In this document: positions 15,978 through 24,204 of the stretch, piece by piece | How the letters are laid out: the number at the start of each line of letters is the position of its first letter | How positions within the stretch are numbered: position 1 is the first letter of the stretch | DNA from: Micavibrio sp. | GTDB taxonomy: Bacteria; Pseudomonadota; Alphaproteobacteria; Micavibrionales; Micavibrionaceae | DNA: 34,045 bases | Reading direction: 5' to 3' | NCBI GenBank assembly: GCA_012960155.1 | Contig: DUBU01000038.1 | Span: forward strand, 17,932-51,976 | Made by a program: the position numbers and the translations under genes | Notes under the pieces: model-generated | Seen by the model: only the letters and a program-made list of their open reading frames with translations | Databases searched by the model: none | What the model was told of the DNA's origin: nothing

Positions 15978-16679
15978 TTACTGTGCTGCGACAATGCTAT
16001 AGAACGTATATTGCGTGCGGCCGTTTGTATCAGTTGATGACACACACATCGCAGGAACACCTTCACAATCGGCACATTCAACAGGGGTTAAATTGATATT
16101 GCCGGGATCAGGCGCTGTTTCCGATGAAGTAATCAGCAAACGATTGGCATTGCCTGCGAGCGCAGGGATAGTTTCATCACCTACCAGACGTAAATTCAGG
16201 CGGCGGCAAACCGCTTCATTTAGCTGAAAGGCCGCAAGAACAACATCGTTCGCTGCTGTCGGCGTCCAATCGACATTATTGAAACGACCGATATACCAGC
16301 GCGCGGGCGGGTTCGTATCTGTTTGGTTGATTGCTGCATCAAGAATGCGGGGCAAAATCACATTACCACCTGCGGGGTGAAAGACCTTGTCACCTAACGA
16401 GCCTGCATCATAGGCTGCACCGTCATCAGGAGTTGAAAAATCAAGATCGTCAATATTCGTACCTGTCCAGATCATCTGCTCGACAGACTGTTTTAAAGAC
16501 ATGGCGCTTTGCTGGATATTACTTGCCAGAATTTCTGCGCGCTCATCTGATAAGGCGTCCGTTTCCGTACTATCCGTCTGCCTGCTCAGAACAAAAGTAA
16601 TGGCCGCAAAAAGAGCGACAACAATCAGCACATAGACCATGGCATTACCGGATTGTTTATTGGGGCGCGCTGTATACAT
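15978..16679 (-). CDS. Single-span pilin-like protein of unknown function (paralogue of 3132-3866)
   Basis: Unnamed family, same plan as the protein at 3132-3866. A polar N-terminus MYTARPNKQS is followed by GN and one helix at about residues 13-31 (AMVYVLIVVALFAAITFVL), then an exported domain of about 200 residues. Four cysteines sit at matching regions (EAVCRRLN; VECADCEGVPAMCV), and the end is TQYTFYSIVAAQ. I chose the ATG at 16679 because AGGGA lies six bases upstream; the longer frame from 16700 has no ribosome site. The helix position directly after SGN recalls a type IV pilin or pseudopilin, but no Glu stands at +5. It is divergent from rmuC. Confidence 0.7.
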   Translation of the reverse strand: MYTARPNKQSGNAMVYVLIVVALFAAITFVLSRQTDSTETDALSDERAEILASNIQQSAMSLKQSVEQMIWTGTNIDDLDFSTPDDGAAYDAGSLGDKVFHPAGGNVILPRILDAAINQTDTNPPARWYIGRFNNVDWTPTAANDVVLAAFQLNEAVCRRLNLRLVGDETIPALAGNANRLLITSSETAPDPGNINLTPVECADCEGVPAMCVSSTDTNGRTQYTFYSIVAAQ

Positions 16680-16752
16680 AGATATTTCCCTGTTTTTCAT
16701 AGGTGTAACAATGCTATTCTAACTGAAAGACACATAAAGAAAAGTTCAGAAG

Positions 16753-17994
16753 ATGGATATCGATACAGTTTCATTATTACTCGGCGCCGCGGCAGGCGTT
16801 TTAGTGACGGGCGGCGTTCTCGGCACATTATTGCTGCGCGCGGAATCTTCACGTGCCGCGATGGCCAAAGATCTTGAGCATGAGCGCGCCGGCCGTGAAG
16901 AGCTAGGCAATCTGTTTTCCCTGACCGCACAAGAAGCGCTTGAAAAAAACAACGAGCAGTTCCTGCAGCGCTTTTCAGAGCTGGCGCAGGAGAAAATGGT
17001 ACAGGCGAAAAACAACAGCGCCCATGACCTGGAAAAGCGTCAGCTGGCCATTAACGAGCTGATCTCCCCGATCAAGAAGCAGCTTGAGATGATGGGTAGC
17101 GCACTGGAACAAGTTAAAGGTACAGACATGGCGCTGCGTGATGATCTGCAGCGCCTTGGCAAAGAAACCGCAAAACTTGTCGGCGCGCTGAAAGACCCTG
17201 CCGCGCAAGGTCGTTGGGGTGAATTTATTCTGGAAGGTATTCTTGATAAATCAGGCCTGATGAAAGGCGTTCACTACGAAACGCAGGTGTCTATTCAGAG
17301 CGGCGATAGCCGTATGCGCCCTGATGCGGTCATTCATATGCATGACGGATTTCATATCGTCGTTGATGCCAAAGCACCGCTAAACGAATTTGCCGAGAAG
17401 ATGGCTGATAATATCAGCGCCGAAGAGCTGCAAGCCCTGATGCAGAACCTTGCCAAACAGGTGCGGGAGCATATCAAGGCGCTAGGTAAAAAGAATTACT
17501 GGGAAACCATGGAGAGCGCGGATTTTACCGTGATGTTCCTGCCTTCCGAGCATCTATTTAGTGTGGCGCTACAAGCAGACCCTGATCTGGTCGATTTCGC
17601 TGCGAAAAACAATATCGTCATCGCCTCACCGACCTTGCTGCTCTCGCTGCTACGCGTCGTAGGTCTTAGCTGGCGTCAGGTCGAACTTGCCAAAAACGCA
17701 CAAGAGATTTCCGTGCGCGGGGCGGAGCTATATAAACGCCTGACAGCCTTTGGTAGTCATCTTGAAAAAGTCGGTAAGGGCATTAACTCTGCCATGACCA
17801 GCTATAATCAGGCGATTGGCTCACTTGATCGTATGGTCATGCCGGCCGCGCGAAAGCTATCTGAATTGCAAAACAGCAAAGAAGAAATGCCGTCGCTGGA
17901 GCAGCTGGAAAATATGCCGCGTAAACTTGAAGCTGATGATTTTTCAGGCAGCGATGATAAAGAGCAAGATTCCAAGAAAGCAGCCAATGCTTGA
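16753..17994 (+). CDS. rmuC: DNA recombination protein RmuC
   Basis: RmuC-family protein, implicated in limiting inversions and in processing DNA ends; it has a PD-(D/E)xK-like nuclease fold. An N-terminal membrane helix (about 5-27, TVSLLLGAAAGVLVTGGVLG) is followed by a long coiled coil, then the conserved core: GRWGEFILEGILDKSGLMKG, SRMRPDAVIHMHDGFHIVVD and the DAKAPLNEF stretch that holds the putative catalytic residues. Later come FLPSEHLFSVAL and SPTLLLSLLRVVGLSWRQ. It has 413 residues, normal for the family. The C-terminus is acidic. It lies 31 bases before def. Confidence 0.95.
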   Translation: MDIDTVSLLLGAAAGVLVTGGVLGTLLLRAESSRAAMAKDLEHERAGREELGNLFSLTAQEALEKNNEQFLQRFSELAQEKMVQAKNNSAHDLEKRQLAINELISPIKKQLEMMGSALEQVKGTDMALRDDLQRLGKETAKLVGALKDPAAQGRWGEFILEGILDKSGLMKGVHYETQVSIQSGDSRMRPDAVIHMHDGFHIVVDAKAPLNEFAEKMADNISAEELQALMQNLAKQVREHIKALGKKNYWETMESADFTVMFLPSEHLFSVALQADPDLVDFAAKNNIVIASPTLLLSLLRVVGLSWRQVELAKNAQEISVRGAELYKRLTAFGSHLEKVGKGINSAMTSYNQAIGSLDRMVMPAARKLSELQNSKEEMPSLEQLENMPRKLEADDFSGSDDKEQDSKKAANA

Positions 17995-18025
17995 CGCTCG
18001 CCAAGGTTAAGGATATTTCAATAGC

Positions 18026-18556
18026 ATGAGTAAGTTACCGATTATCAATGTTCCCGATGCTGTCCTGAAACAGGTTTCCGATCCTGTCGGGCAAGTGAAT
18101 GATATTGTCCGTAAACAGATGGATGATATGCTGGAAACCATGTATGACGCCCCCGGCATTGGCCTTGCTGCCAATCAGGTGGCGATTACCAACCGTGTGC
18201 TTGTGATGGATATTGATTATCGCGATGATGAGAACGGCGCACAGAAAAACCCGATCTGCATGGCTAATCCCGAGATTATCTGGAAATCAGAAGATATCAG
18301 CGTCATGGAAGAAGGCTGTCTGTCTATTCCCGGCCAGTTTGCCGAGGTTAAACGCCCTGCTTCCGTGACTGTCAAATATCTGGATTATGATGGTAAGGAA
18401 GCCGAATTAACGGCTGAAGGCTTGCTATCACATTGCGTGCAGCATGAGATTGACCATCTGGATGGCGTATTATTCGTTGATTATCTGTCAAAGCTGAAGC
18501 GCGATATGATGATCAAGCGCGTCATTAAAATGAATAAAGGCCAAGAGGCACTTTAA
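18026..18556 (+). CDS. def: Peptide deformylase
   Basis: Metalloenzyme that removes the formyl group from new polypeptides. All three motifs are present: GIGLAANQ at 44-51, EEGCLS at 95-100 with the metal-binding Cys98, and HEIDH at 140-144 with His140, Glu141 and His144. Length 176 residues is typical. AAGGATA lies upstream of the ATG. The gene is six bases from fmt, the usual pairing, since one gene removes the formyl group that the other adds. Confidence 0.97.
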   Translation: MSKLPIINVPDAVLKQVSDPVGQVNDIVRKQMDDMLETMYDAPGIGLAANQVAITNRVLVMDIDYRDDENGAQKNPICMANPEIIWKSEDISVMEEGCLSIPGQFAEVKRPASVTVKYLDYDGKEAELTAEGLLSHCVQHEIDHLDGVLFVDYLSKLKRDMMIKRVIKMNKGQEAL

Positions 18557-18562
18557 GGATAT

Positions 18563-19522
18563 ATGAGTATGGCTGGCGAGACGAAAAAACTTCGCGTTGC
18601 ATTTATGGGCACACCCGATTTTGCTGTCCCTGCCTTGCAACACCTCATCGATCATGAGGAATTTGATGTTGTGGCTGTCTACAGTCAGCCACCCCGCCCG
18701 AAAGGCCGCGGCCATCAGGTGCAGCCCTCCCCTGTTCATGAGCTTGCTGCCCGTCACGATATTCCCGTGCACACGCCAAAATCCTTGAAAAAAGATCCCG
18801 CAGCCCGTGCGCAATTTACCGAGCTAGAGCTGGACGTTGCGATCGTTGCTGCCTACGGTCTGATCTTGCCACTTGAAGTTTTAGAGGCGCCTAAATATGG
18901 CTGCCTTAATATCCATGCTTCGCTCTTGCCGCGCTGGCGCGGCGCAGCGCCTATTCAATATGCGATCTGGGCAGGTGATGCCGAAAGCGGCGTGACTATC
19001 ATGCAAATGGAAGAAGGCCTTGATACAGGACCGATGATCTTAAAGCGCGCTGTTACCATTCATCCTCATACCACAGCGCAAAGCCTTCATGACGAGCTGT
19101 CAGCTATGGGCGGCGCCCTTTGTATCGAAGCGCTGGAAAAGCTTTTACGTGACGGTAAGCTAGAGGCCGAAGTCCAAGATGATAGTCTGAGCTGCTATGC
19201 GCCTATGCTTAAAAAAGAAGACGGTCATGTGGAATGGTCAGATACAGCAGACGCCATTGACCGCCAGATCCGTGCGCTTAATCCGTGGCCTGGCGTATGG
19301 GCAACACTTGATGGCAAGCGTCTGAAAATCCATAAGGCCGAGCTAGTCAGTGAACATTTCACAGAGCCGCCGGGCACTATTATTGACCATATTGGTCATG
19401 TGGCCTGCGGTCAGGATACGGGCCTGCGCTTGCTGGAGATCCAACCTGAAAACGCCCGTCGAATGGATATCGCGGGCGCTTATAATGGTAATTATATTGA
19501 CGTTGATAAAAAGTTCGCCTGA
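18563..19522 (+). CDS. fmt: Methionyl-tRNA formyltransferase
   Basis: Formylates the initiator Met-tRNA using 10-formyl-tetrahydrofolate. The N-terminal domain shows VAFMGTPDFAVPAL at 12-25, the catalytic Asn116 and His118 in LNIHASLLPRWRGAAP, and Asp154 in EGLDTGPM. The C-terminal OB-like domain has the typical ALNPWPGVWA. Length 319 is normal. AAGGAT precedes two possible starts, ATG 18563 and ATG 18569; either would fit. It is the last gene of the rmuC-def-fmt unit, converging on icmT with two bases between the stops. Confidence 0.96.
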   Translation: MSMAGETKKLRVAFMGTPDFAVPALQHLIDHEEFDVVAVYSQPPRPKGRGHQVQPSPVHELAARHDIPVHTPKSLKKDPAARAQFTELELDVAIVAAYGLILPLEVLEAPKYGCLNIHASLLPRWRGAAPIQYAIWAGDAESGVTIMQMEEGLDTGPMILKRAVTIHPHTTAQSLHDELSAMGGALCIEALEKLLRDGKLEAEVQDDSLSCYAPMLKKEDGHVEWSDTADAIDRQIRALNPWPGVWATLDGKRLKIHKAELVSEHFTEPPGTIIDHIGHVACGQDTGLRLLEIQPENARRMDIAGAYNGNYIDVDKKFA

Positions 19523-19524
19523 TA

Positions 19525-19827
19525 CTAGCCGAAATCTTTAAGCGTTCTAAACGCATAGCGGTAATGCCCGGGACGGAAATCGCCACCCAGCCACAATCTA
19601 ATCGCACGCAATGACGCCGGAAATGTCAGGCCATAACGTTCCAGAATGTAGAAGAATACCGTGATCAGCAATGTGATGATCAGTGAGATCGGACGCAAAT
19701 AAACAAGCAATACGAAGAACGGAAACGCCGCACGCGCATCAAGGTTAAAGAAGCGAACCGGACGCATTGTATTACGCCAGTGCCAATTCTCCTTCTCGAC
19801 GGCGGTATCGTCAGCAGCTGAAGCCAT
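19525..19827 (-). CDS. icmT: IcmT/TraK family protein of a type IVB secretion system
   Basis: Small inner-membrane component of Dot/Icm-like secretion systems. The 100 residues contain the family pattern: NWHWRNTMRPVRFFNLDARA at about 14-33, then hydrophobic stretches (AAFPFFVLLVYL; SLIITLLITVFFYILERYG) that would form two membrane passages, then FPASLRAIRLWLGG. AAAGGAGAT precedes the ATG. It follows dotB after 108 bases; a short 4-bp stem with a T-run (minus strand, near 19907-19930) and AT-rich DNA in the gap suggest partial termination and perhaps a separate promoter. The order dotD, dotC, dotB, icmT equals traH, traI, traJ, traK of IncI plasmids. Confidence 0.85.
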   Translation of the reverse strand: MASAADDTAVEKENWHWRNTMRPVRFFNLDARAAFPFFVLLVYLRPISLIITLLITVFFYILERYGLTFPASLRAIRLWLGGDFRPGHYRYAFRTLKDFG

Positions 19828-19935
19828 CGAAATCTCCTTTCTGTTTACCAGCCAAAATCAGAGCTCACTAAAGCTCCAACACTCTATAATATAAGATATT
19901 TATTAATAAAAAACTACGCCTGATATGGCGAAAAC

Positions 19936-21099
19936 TTAAGAGCCTGAAGAAACAGAGGAAGCAAGCATCAAATACCAGCGACGCTCGATATGGCCGCCTT
20001 CAAAGGCAACGCGGGCGGATTGTGACATTGTTTGGCCGTAGTTCGGAATCGCACGTTGGATATGGGCACCCCATTCCTTGAAATCCATATCGAGCATCTT
20101 TTCACGGAAGTCTTCGGGGAAGACCATCCATTCTCGAATACCCATACGGCCGCCTTTAATTTTAGGCACCAGCGCCTGTGTCACAACCATACGCATTGTT
20201 TCCATCAATGCATAAGCACGTTCGGCGCGCTCGTTACTGTCAAAAGATGAAATCATACGCTGGATCGTGGCCGCCACACCGGTTGTGTGCGTTGTTGTAT
20301 ATACGGCGTGACCTGTTTGCGCCGCCTCAATAGCAGCAGAGATCGTCTCGCGGTCACGCGCCTCACCAACCAGAATAATTTCAGGCTTACGACGCAAGGC
20401 GTTACGAACGCCGTGGGCAAAGCTTGGCAAATGTCGTGGAATTTCTGTCTGGGATACCAGAGAACGCGGGCTTTCGATCGCATCATACACATATTCGATC
20501 GGCGCTTCGTAGGTCAGCATTTTACCACAGCCATGAGAGCGTTCGAGTAGCATACGGTTACCAGCGGCCAGCAATGTTGTTTTACCGGAACCTGTCGGCC
20601 CTGTAATCACCACCATACCCTGACGCGGCGCCCAGTGATCAATCACGTGCTCCTCGATATTCAGGTCTTTCATGGTTGGCGGCTCGTTGGGCAGCGCACG
20701 CATTGTAATCTGCGCCGCATCACGGCCTTTGGATAGAATCGCAGTAATGTTCACCCTGAAACGGATACGTGTGTAACGATCAGGACGGACTTCGTAAGAC
20801 AAATCGAGGTCATTACCACCCGCCAGACGGGCCTGCGCTTCAGGACCATAGATTTTATGAAGAGCAGCCGCCATATCAGCCGCGTCCAGGGAACGATATG
20901 TTCCCGGATATAACACGCCATCAAGTTCTTGATAAATCGGCCTGTCTGTCTGTAAGGTAATATCGGAAGCGCCCTGTTTAACGGACCATAGCAAGAAAGG
21001 ATCGATTGATTCTTGCGTAAAACGCCCTGGCTCATCAGGCCAGGTCTGCGCTTTATTTTCCTTACCTTTAAGAAGACTTACCGGCTTGCGGGCTGCCAT
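19936..21099 (-). CDS. dotB: DotB/TraJ, PilT-like secretion ATPase of a type IVB system
   Basis: Hexameric ATPase of the PilT/VirB11 superfamily that powers Dot/Icm-type transport at the inner face of the inner membrane. The N-terminal PAS-like domain includes SIDPFLLWSVKQGASDITLQ. Walker A is GPTGSGKT at 167-174, the Asp box lies in TYEAPIEYVYD, Walker B is EIILVGEARD at 240-249, and the His box is QTGHAVYTTTHT at 261-272. Length 387 is close to Legionella DotB. The start overlaps the end of dotC by 22 bases. A PilT of type IV pili is the alternative, but the dotC and dotD neighbours decide the matter. Confidence 0.93.
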   Translation of the reverse strand: MAARKPVSLLKGKENKAQTWPDEPGRFTQESIDPFLLWSVKQGASDITLQTDRPIYQELDGVLYPGTYRSLDAADMAAALHKIYGPEAQARLAGGNDLDLSYEVRPDRYTRIRFRVNITAILSKGRDAAQITMRALPNEPPTMKDLNIEEHVIDHWAPRQGMVVITGPTGSGKTTLLAAGNRMLLERSHGCGKMLTYEAPIEYVYDAIESPRSLVSQTEIPRHLPSFAHGVRNALRRKPEIILVGEARDRETISAAIEAAQTGHAVYTTTHTTGVAATIQRMISSFDSNERAERAYALMETMRMVVTQALVPKIKGGRMGIREWMVFPEDFREKMLDMDFKEWGAHIQRAIPNYGQTMSQSARVAFEGGHIERRWYLMLASSVSSGS

Positions 21100-21929
21100 C
21101 TTTCCGTTCCTGTTGTCAGTGAAGGCTTGCCAGTAATTTGGACCGCTCTGTCACCGATACGCATACGGCTACCGCCACCTGTTACGCCGCGATCAAACTG
21201 GATCGCATAAGGCGGTGTTACCATGCCTTGAGCCAATAACATACGGTAGCGAACCATGCCATGATAGTGAGCAGTCATCTGGTTCAAGTCTTGTTCAAAA
21301 ATCTCATTGGCTTGTTCTACGCCCAAGTCCCAACCTTCGCGGATCCATTCTTTCCAACGCTCGCGCTCTTCTTCGTTTTCTGGGCGAAGAATATCAGGTG
21401 GTGGTGTCACGCTGCCCCATGAACGCTCCATGTAATTGCGCCAGCTGCGCGGTGCACTCACGATCTTGGCTTGTGCGCTGATATCGTAAACACGATCAGC
21501 TACGGCCGCTTGTTGACCGCTTGCGTCAATAATCAAAGCATTCACTGATTCAGAAATAACAGGAGGCTCAATCAGAAGACCTGACGGCGCCGGAATCAAA
21601 AGCTGACGGAAGTCGAAGACACGATCCATATATGTGGCACGCGCATCAAGTTCTTGTCTGATTTCATATGTACGGTGCGCCAGACCACCGCGTGCCCCGT
21701 AAGAGAGCGCTGCTTCGCGCTGTGCTTCCAGACGGATATCGAATGGCATGCCTGTTTCTTCATTGATAACAGTATTCAGCTTTTCGATGTTTTCCAGATC
21801 TTCGCGAACTTCAGGCCTAGGACCGTCAACTTGCGCGAAAGCAATATTGGCGCTTGTCAGCGGTGCCTGCATCAAGAACACAGTTGCCGCAACAGCCAGA
21901 AATTTATTCAAGCGGCGGTTAACTTTCAT
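21078..21929 (-). CDS. dotC: DotC/TraI, outer-membrane core component of a type IVB system
   Basis: DotC-family protein. In Legionella, DotC and DotD bring DotH to the outer membrane. The conserved regions are visible: a GARGGLAHRTYEIRQELDAR stretch, FDFRQLLIPAPSGLLIEPPV, and RSWRNYMERSWGSVTPPPD followed by WKEWIREGWDLGVEQANEIF. The N-terminus is a Sec signal peptide (about 1-32, LNKFLAVAATVFLMQAPLTS then NIAFA before QVDG). There is no cysteine at the cleavage site, so this DotC would not be lipidated, unlike the Legionella protein. It overlaps dotD by one base and dotB by 22, a tightly coupled trio. Confidence 0.9.
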   Translation of the reverse strand: MKVNRRLNKFLAVAATVFLMQAPLTSANIAFAQVDGPRPEVREDLENIEKLNTVINEETGMPFDIRLEAQREAALSYGARGGLAHRTYEIRQELDARATYMDRVFDFRQLLIPAPSGLLIEPPVISESVNALIIDASGQQAAVADRVYDISAQAKIVSAPRSWRNYMERSWGSVTPPPDILRPENEEERERWKEWIREGWDLGVEQANEIFEQDLNQMTAHYHGMVRYRMLLAQGMVTPPYAIQFDRGVTGGGSRMRIGDRAVQITGKPSLTTGTERWQPASR

Positions 21930-22441
21930 TAGTTAGACTCCCCGATACCAGTAGACGGTGCGTAGTGAATTTCAACCATCTTGCGACGGCCATCAACACG
22001 GACATCACCGCGAACACCCAGCTGCAGGCCGATGCTACGCAGAACATCAATCACTGGCTTGTTATCAACGTCAATTGAAACGACTACAGGCACAGGCGGC
22101 GGCATACCGATTGTCTGGAAGGCATAACCTGCGCGGTTTGCCAGCTTGACCGCGATTGGCTCAACGGGGCCAACCCAGTTTACGCTGATCGCGCGGCGCA
22201 GTTCAGGCGGCGCGTTCTCGATCGGGCTGACAGAAACTTCAGGAGAGCGATGCTGCTCAACCGCTGCAAGTGTTTCAAGAGCAACTGATGCCCTATCCGC
22301 TGCTTGCGCCAGCATGGCAGAAACCTTATCAGGAGATGCCACAAGCTGTGGATTCTCACCTTTGATGACTTCATTTGATGTACACGCTGATACGACAGTT
22401 AACAGCGAGAAGCATAACAGGAATTTTTTAAAGCGGCGCAT
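21929..22441 (-). CDS. dotD: DotD/TraH lipoprotein of a type IVB system
   Basis: Outer-membrane lipoprotein of the Dot core complex. The lipobox LLTVVSAC ends at Cys20. The C-terminal half (about 85-165) has the secretin N0-like fold expected of DotD: SVNWVGPVEPIAVKLANRAG, YAFQTIGMPPPVPVVVSIDV, and DVLRSIGLQLGVRGDVRVDG. The length is 170 residues. The ribosome site is weak. It is preceded by a 172-base spacer that is AT-rich, so a promoter for dotDCB may lie there. The stop overlaps the dotC start (TAATG). Confidence 0.88.
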   Translation of the reverse strand: MRRFKKFLLCFSLLTVVSACTSNEVIKGENPQLVASPDKVSAMLAQAADRASVALETLAAVEQHRSPEVSVSPIENAPPELRRAISVNWVGPVEPIAVKLANRAGYAFQTIGMPPPVPVVVSIDVDNKPVIDVLRSIGLQLGVRGDVRVDGRRKMVEIHYAPSTGIGESN

Positions 22442-22613
22442 ATTTAAAACCCTAACAGACCGTTTGTATTAGTAGGAGTAAACCTTATTGTGAACCGTGA
22501 CTTATAAAAAGCACCTACTAAATTAACCCGAGTAAAAATTCATAACAAGGCATCATTCCACACGAATTTAAAATATCACCAGACTTTCCTAAAAAATAGG
22601 GGATATTTTTTAC

Positions 22614-23027
22614 TTATCGTGTCGTTCTGAGTAACCCACTTCTATCCATTGAAGAAATAACTTTGTATTTATAGACATCACCGAACTTCGGTGTGCGTGA
22701 ATGGTAATGCGCAATTGCTTGCGCCAAATCCTGCGTTTCATCAATGTGACCGCGTAAAATCCAGGCCGATACACCAACATTGGTGCAAGGATCATCACGA
22801 ACCCATTTACGCGCTGTGGCTTCGCTTACGCCCCACTGACGGGATAATTCAGGCATCCAGATCGTGTTGATCTGCATTGGTCCTAAATCAAAGCTGCCAT
22901 TATCATTTGGCCCGACTTCCTGACCGACCTGACCGCCCTCGACCTGATAAATGCCCAGCAAAACAGCAGGCGGAATGCTGTATGTTTGAGATGCCAGAAA
23001 AAAGCAGGCTGCTAATATTTTACCCAT
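22614..23027 (-). CDS. VirB1-like lytic transglycosylase (SLT fold)
   Basis: Probable peptidoglycan-cleaving enzyme that opens the wall for the secretion channel. The first 15 residues are hydrophobic and could be a signal peptide. Glu30 in IYQVEGG is in the place of the catalytic acid; GPMQIN at 49-54 and the NVGVSAWILR helix (about 94-103) are SLT motifs, followed by AIAHYHSRTP. It has 137 residues, the small size usual for conjugation-linked transglycosylases such as RP4 TrbN. AAGGGTG precedes the ATG. Just beyond the stop, an AT-only inverted repeat AAAAAATA-GGGGA-TATTTTTT (22591-22611) could slow polymerase between this gene and dotD. Confidence 0.82.
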   Translation of the reverse strand: MGKILAACFFLASQTYSIPPAVLLGIYQVEGGQVGQEVGPNDNGSFDLGPMQINTIWMPELSRQWGVSEATARKWVRDDPCTNVGVSAWILRGHIDETQDLAQAIAHYHSRTPKFGDVYKYKVISSMDRSGLLRTTR

Positions 23028-23063
23028 GGGTCACACCCTTTATAATTTCTCGACGCAATTCCA

Positions 23064-24179
23064 TTACGACTTCGTGAAGAACGACATCGGGTTATATGAA
23101 CCCTCGTCTTCGCCGTCACCATCTTCATCATCATTCTGATACTGATAATCATCGATTGCAACTGGTTCTGCAACAACATCACGCGGCGCCTCTTTTGCAG
23201 GCGAGTCGCCCGAAGCGAACATAGACATTGGCGAAGCGCCTGTATCAGGGGCCGCCATCGGCGCTGTTTCTGGTGCCGGCGGAGGTGCCATCGGCGCTTG
23301 TGCCACAGGCTCCGGCGCAGATTGCAGCACAGGTGCCGCGGGCTGGGCTTGTGGCTTGGTCACAGACGCACCGCCCAAAATAGATTTGTTATGGCGGCTG
23401 CCTGCCAGAATTTCGATCATGGCGGCTCTGGTATCAAACGCCTTCCAGACACCATCCATCGGCATCATGCCGCCGCCCTCTTCGGACATACGGGCACGCT
23501 CCATGTCATCCATAGACATCAGACGAATTTTTTCCGCGCGGTGGCACTCTACGTAGATATCAACGAGAGATTGCAATACACCCAGCGCATAAATTTTATC
23601 ATCTTTATTCTGGCCTGCGATTTCAGTAGCGCGCGCCACAAGAATATCACCGACTTCCTGCACCAGCTTTGTATCTTGTCTGCCGAATGAGAAAGAAGCG
23701 ATCGCATTAACGAGCGGGCCCATAATATTTACGTAGCGAATACTGATCTGGTCTTCATCCTGCAAGACATCGCCTGCACGAATATTTTCAAGGCGCGCCG
23801 TATTCTCGCCGACAGGCGCGAAACTATCTGCAAATGTCAGCGCCGCTTCCATCGCTTTGATCATGCGTTTTACGTCATTATCGGATGGCGGTTTGCCTGT
23901 TTGTCTATAGAAAGATGCAATGACAGGCGTGACAACACCTGCCAGCGCCAATCGGCCTGCGTCAGCGCTCTCGGAGCTTGCGGTTAAATCCATCGAAGAT
24001 GCGAGAGCAATCGCCATATGAACAGATTTATTCAGCAATATTGCCAGATTTTCTGCATCTTCTTGCAGGATAATATCGGCACCGTCGCGCTTGCGGGATG
24101 CCACATCAGCAATGGCAGCCATCAAGGGGGCTGCCAGTTTATCAAGTATCTGTGTTTGAAAGGCCGAACGTGCGGACAT
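23064..24179 (-). CDS. Unrecognised 371-residue protein inside the Dot/Icm-like block
   Basis: No family recognised. Residues 1 to about 255 are helical and largely polar (SARSAFQTQILDKLAAPLMA; NLAILLNKSVHMAIALASSM), with no signal peptide, so the protein is probably cytoplasmic. Residues about 265-330 are a Pro/Ala/Gln-rich linker with repeated APxP steps, and the end is strongly acidic (DDYQYQNDDEDGDGEDEGSY) before a short NPMSFFTKS. The linker and acidic tail look like a flexible arm for binding a partner. It lies between the DsbC-like gene (25 bases) and the transglycosylase gene (36 bases), all on one strand, so a role in the secretion system is a fair inference. The start has no good ribosome site. 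Confidence 0.65.
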   Translation of the reverse strand: MSARSAFQTQILDKLAAPLMAAIADVASRKRDGADIILQEDAENLAILLNKSVHMAIALASSMDLTASSESADAGRLALAGVVTPVIASFYRQTGKPPSDNDVKRMIKAMEAALTFADSFAPVGENTARLENIRAGDVLQDEDQISIRYVNIMGPLVNAIASFSFGRQDTKLVQEVGDILVARATEIAGQNKDDKIYALGVLQSLVDIYVECHRAEKIRLMSMDDMERARMSEEGGGMMPMDGVWKAFDTRAAMIEILAGSRHNKSILGGASVTKPQAQPAAPVLQSAPEPVAQAPMAPPPAPETAPMAAPDTGASPMSMFASGDSPAKEAPRDVVAEPVAIDDYQYQNDDEDGDGEDEGSYNPMSFFTKS

Positions 24180-24204
24180 CAGGGGAACACTCTATTAACG
24201 TTAC

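Noticed and set aside
22591-22611. AT-only inverted repeat as a terminator of the transglycosylase gene
   Set aside because: The stem has no G or C and overlaps the end of the gene, so it is too weak to call as a terminator.
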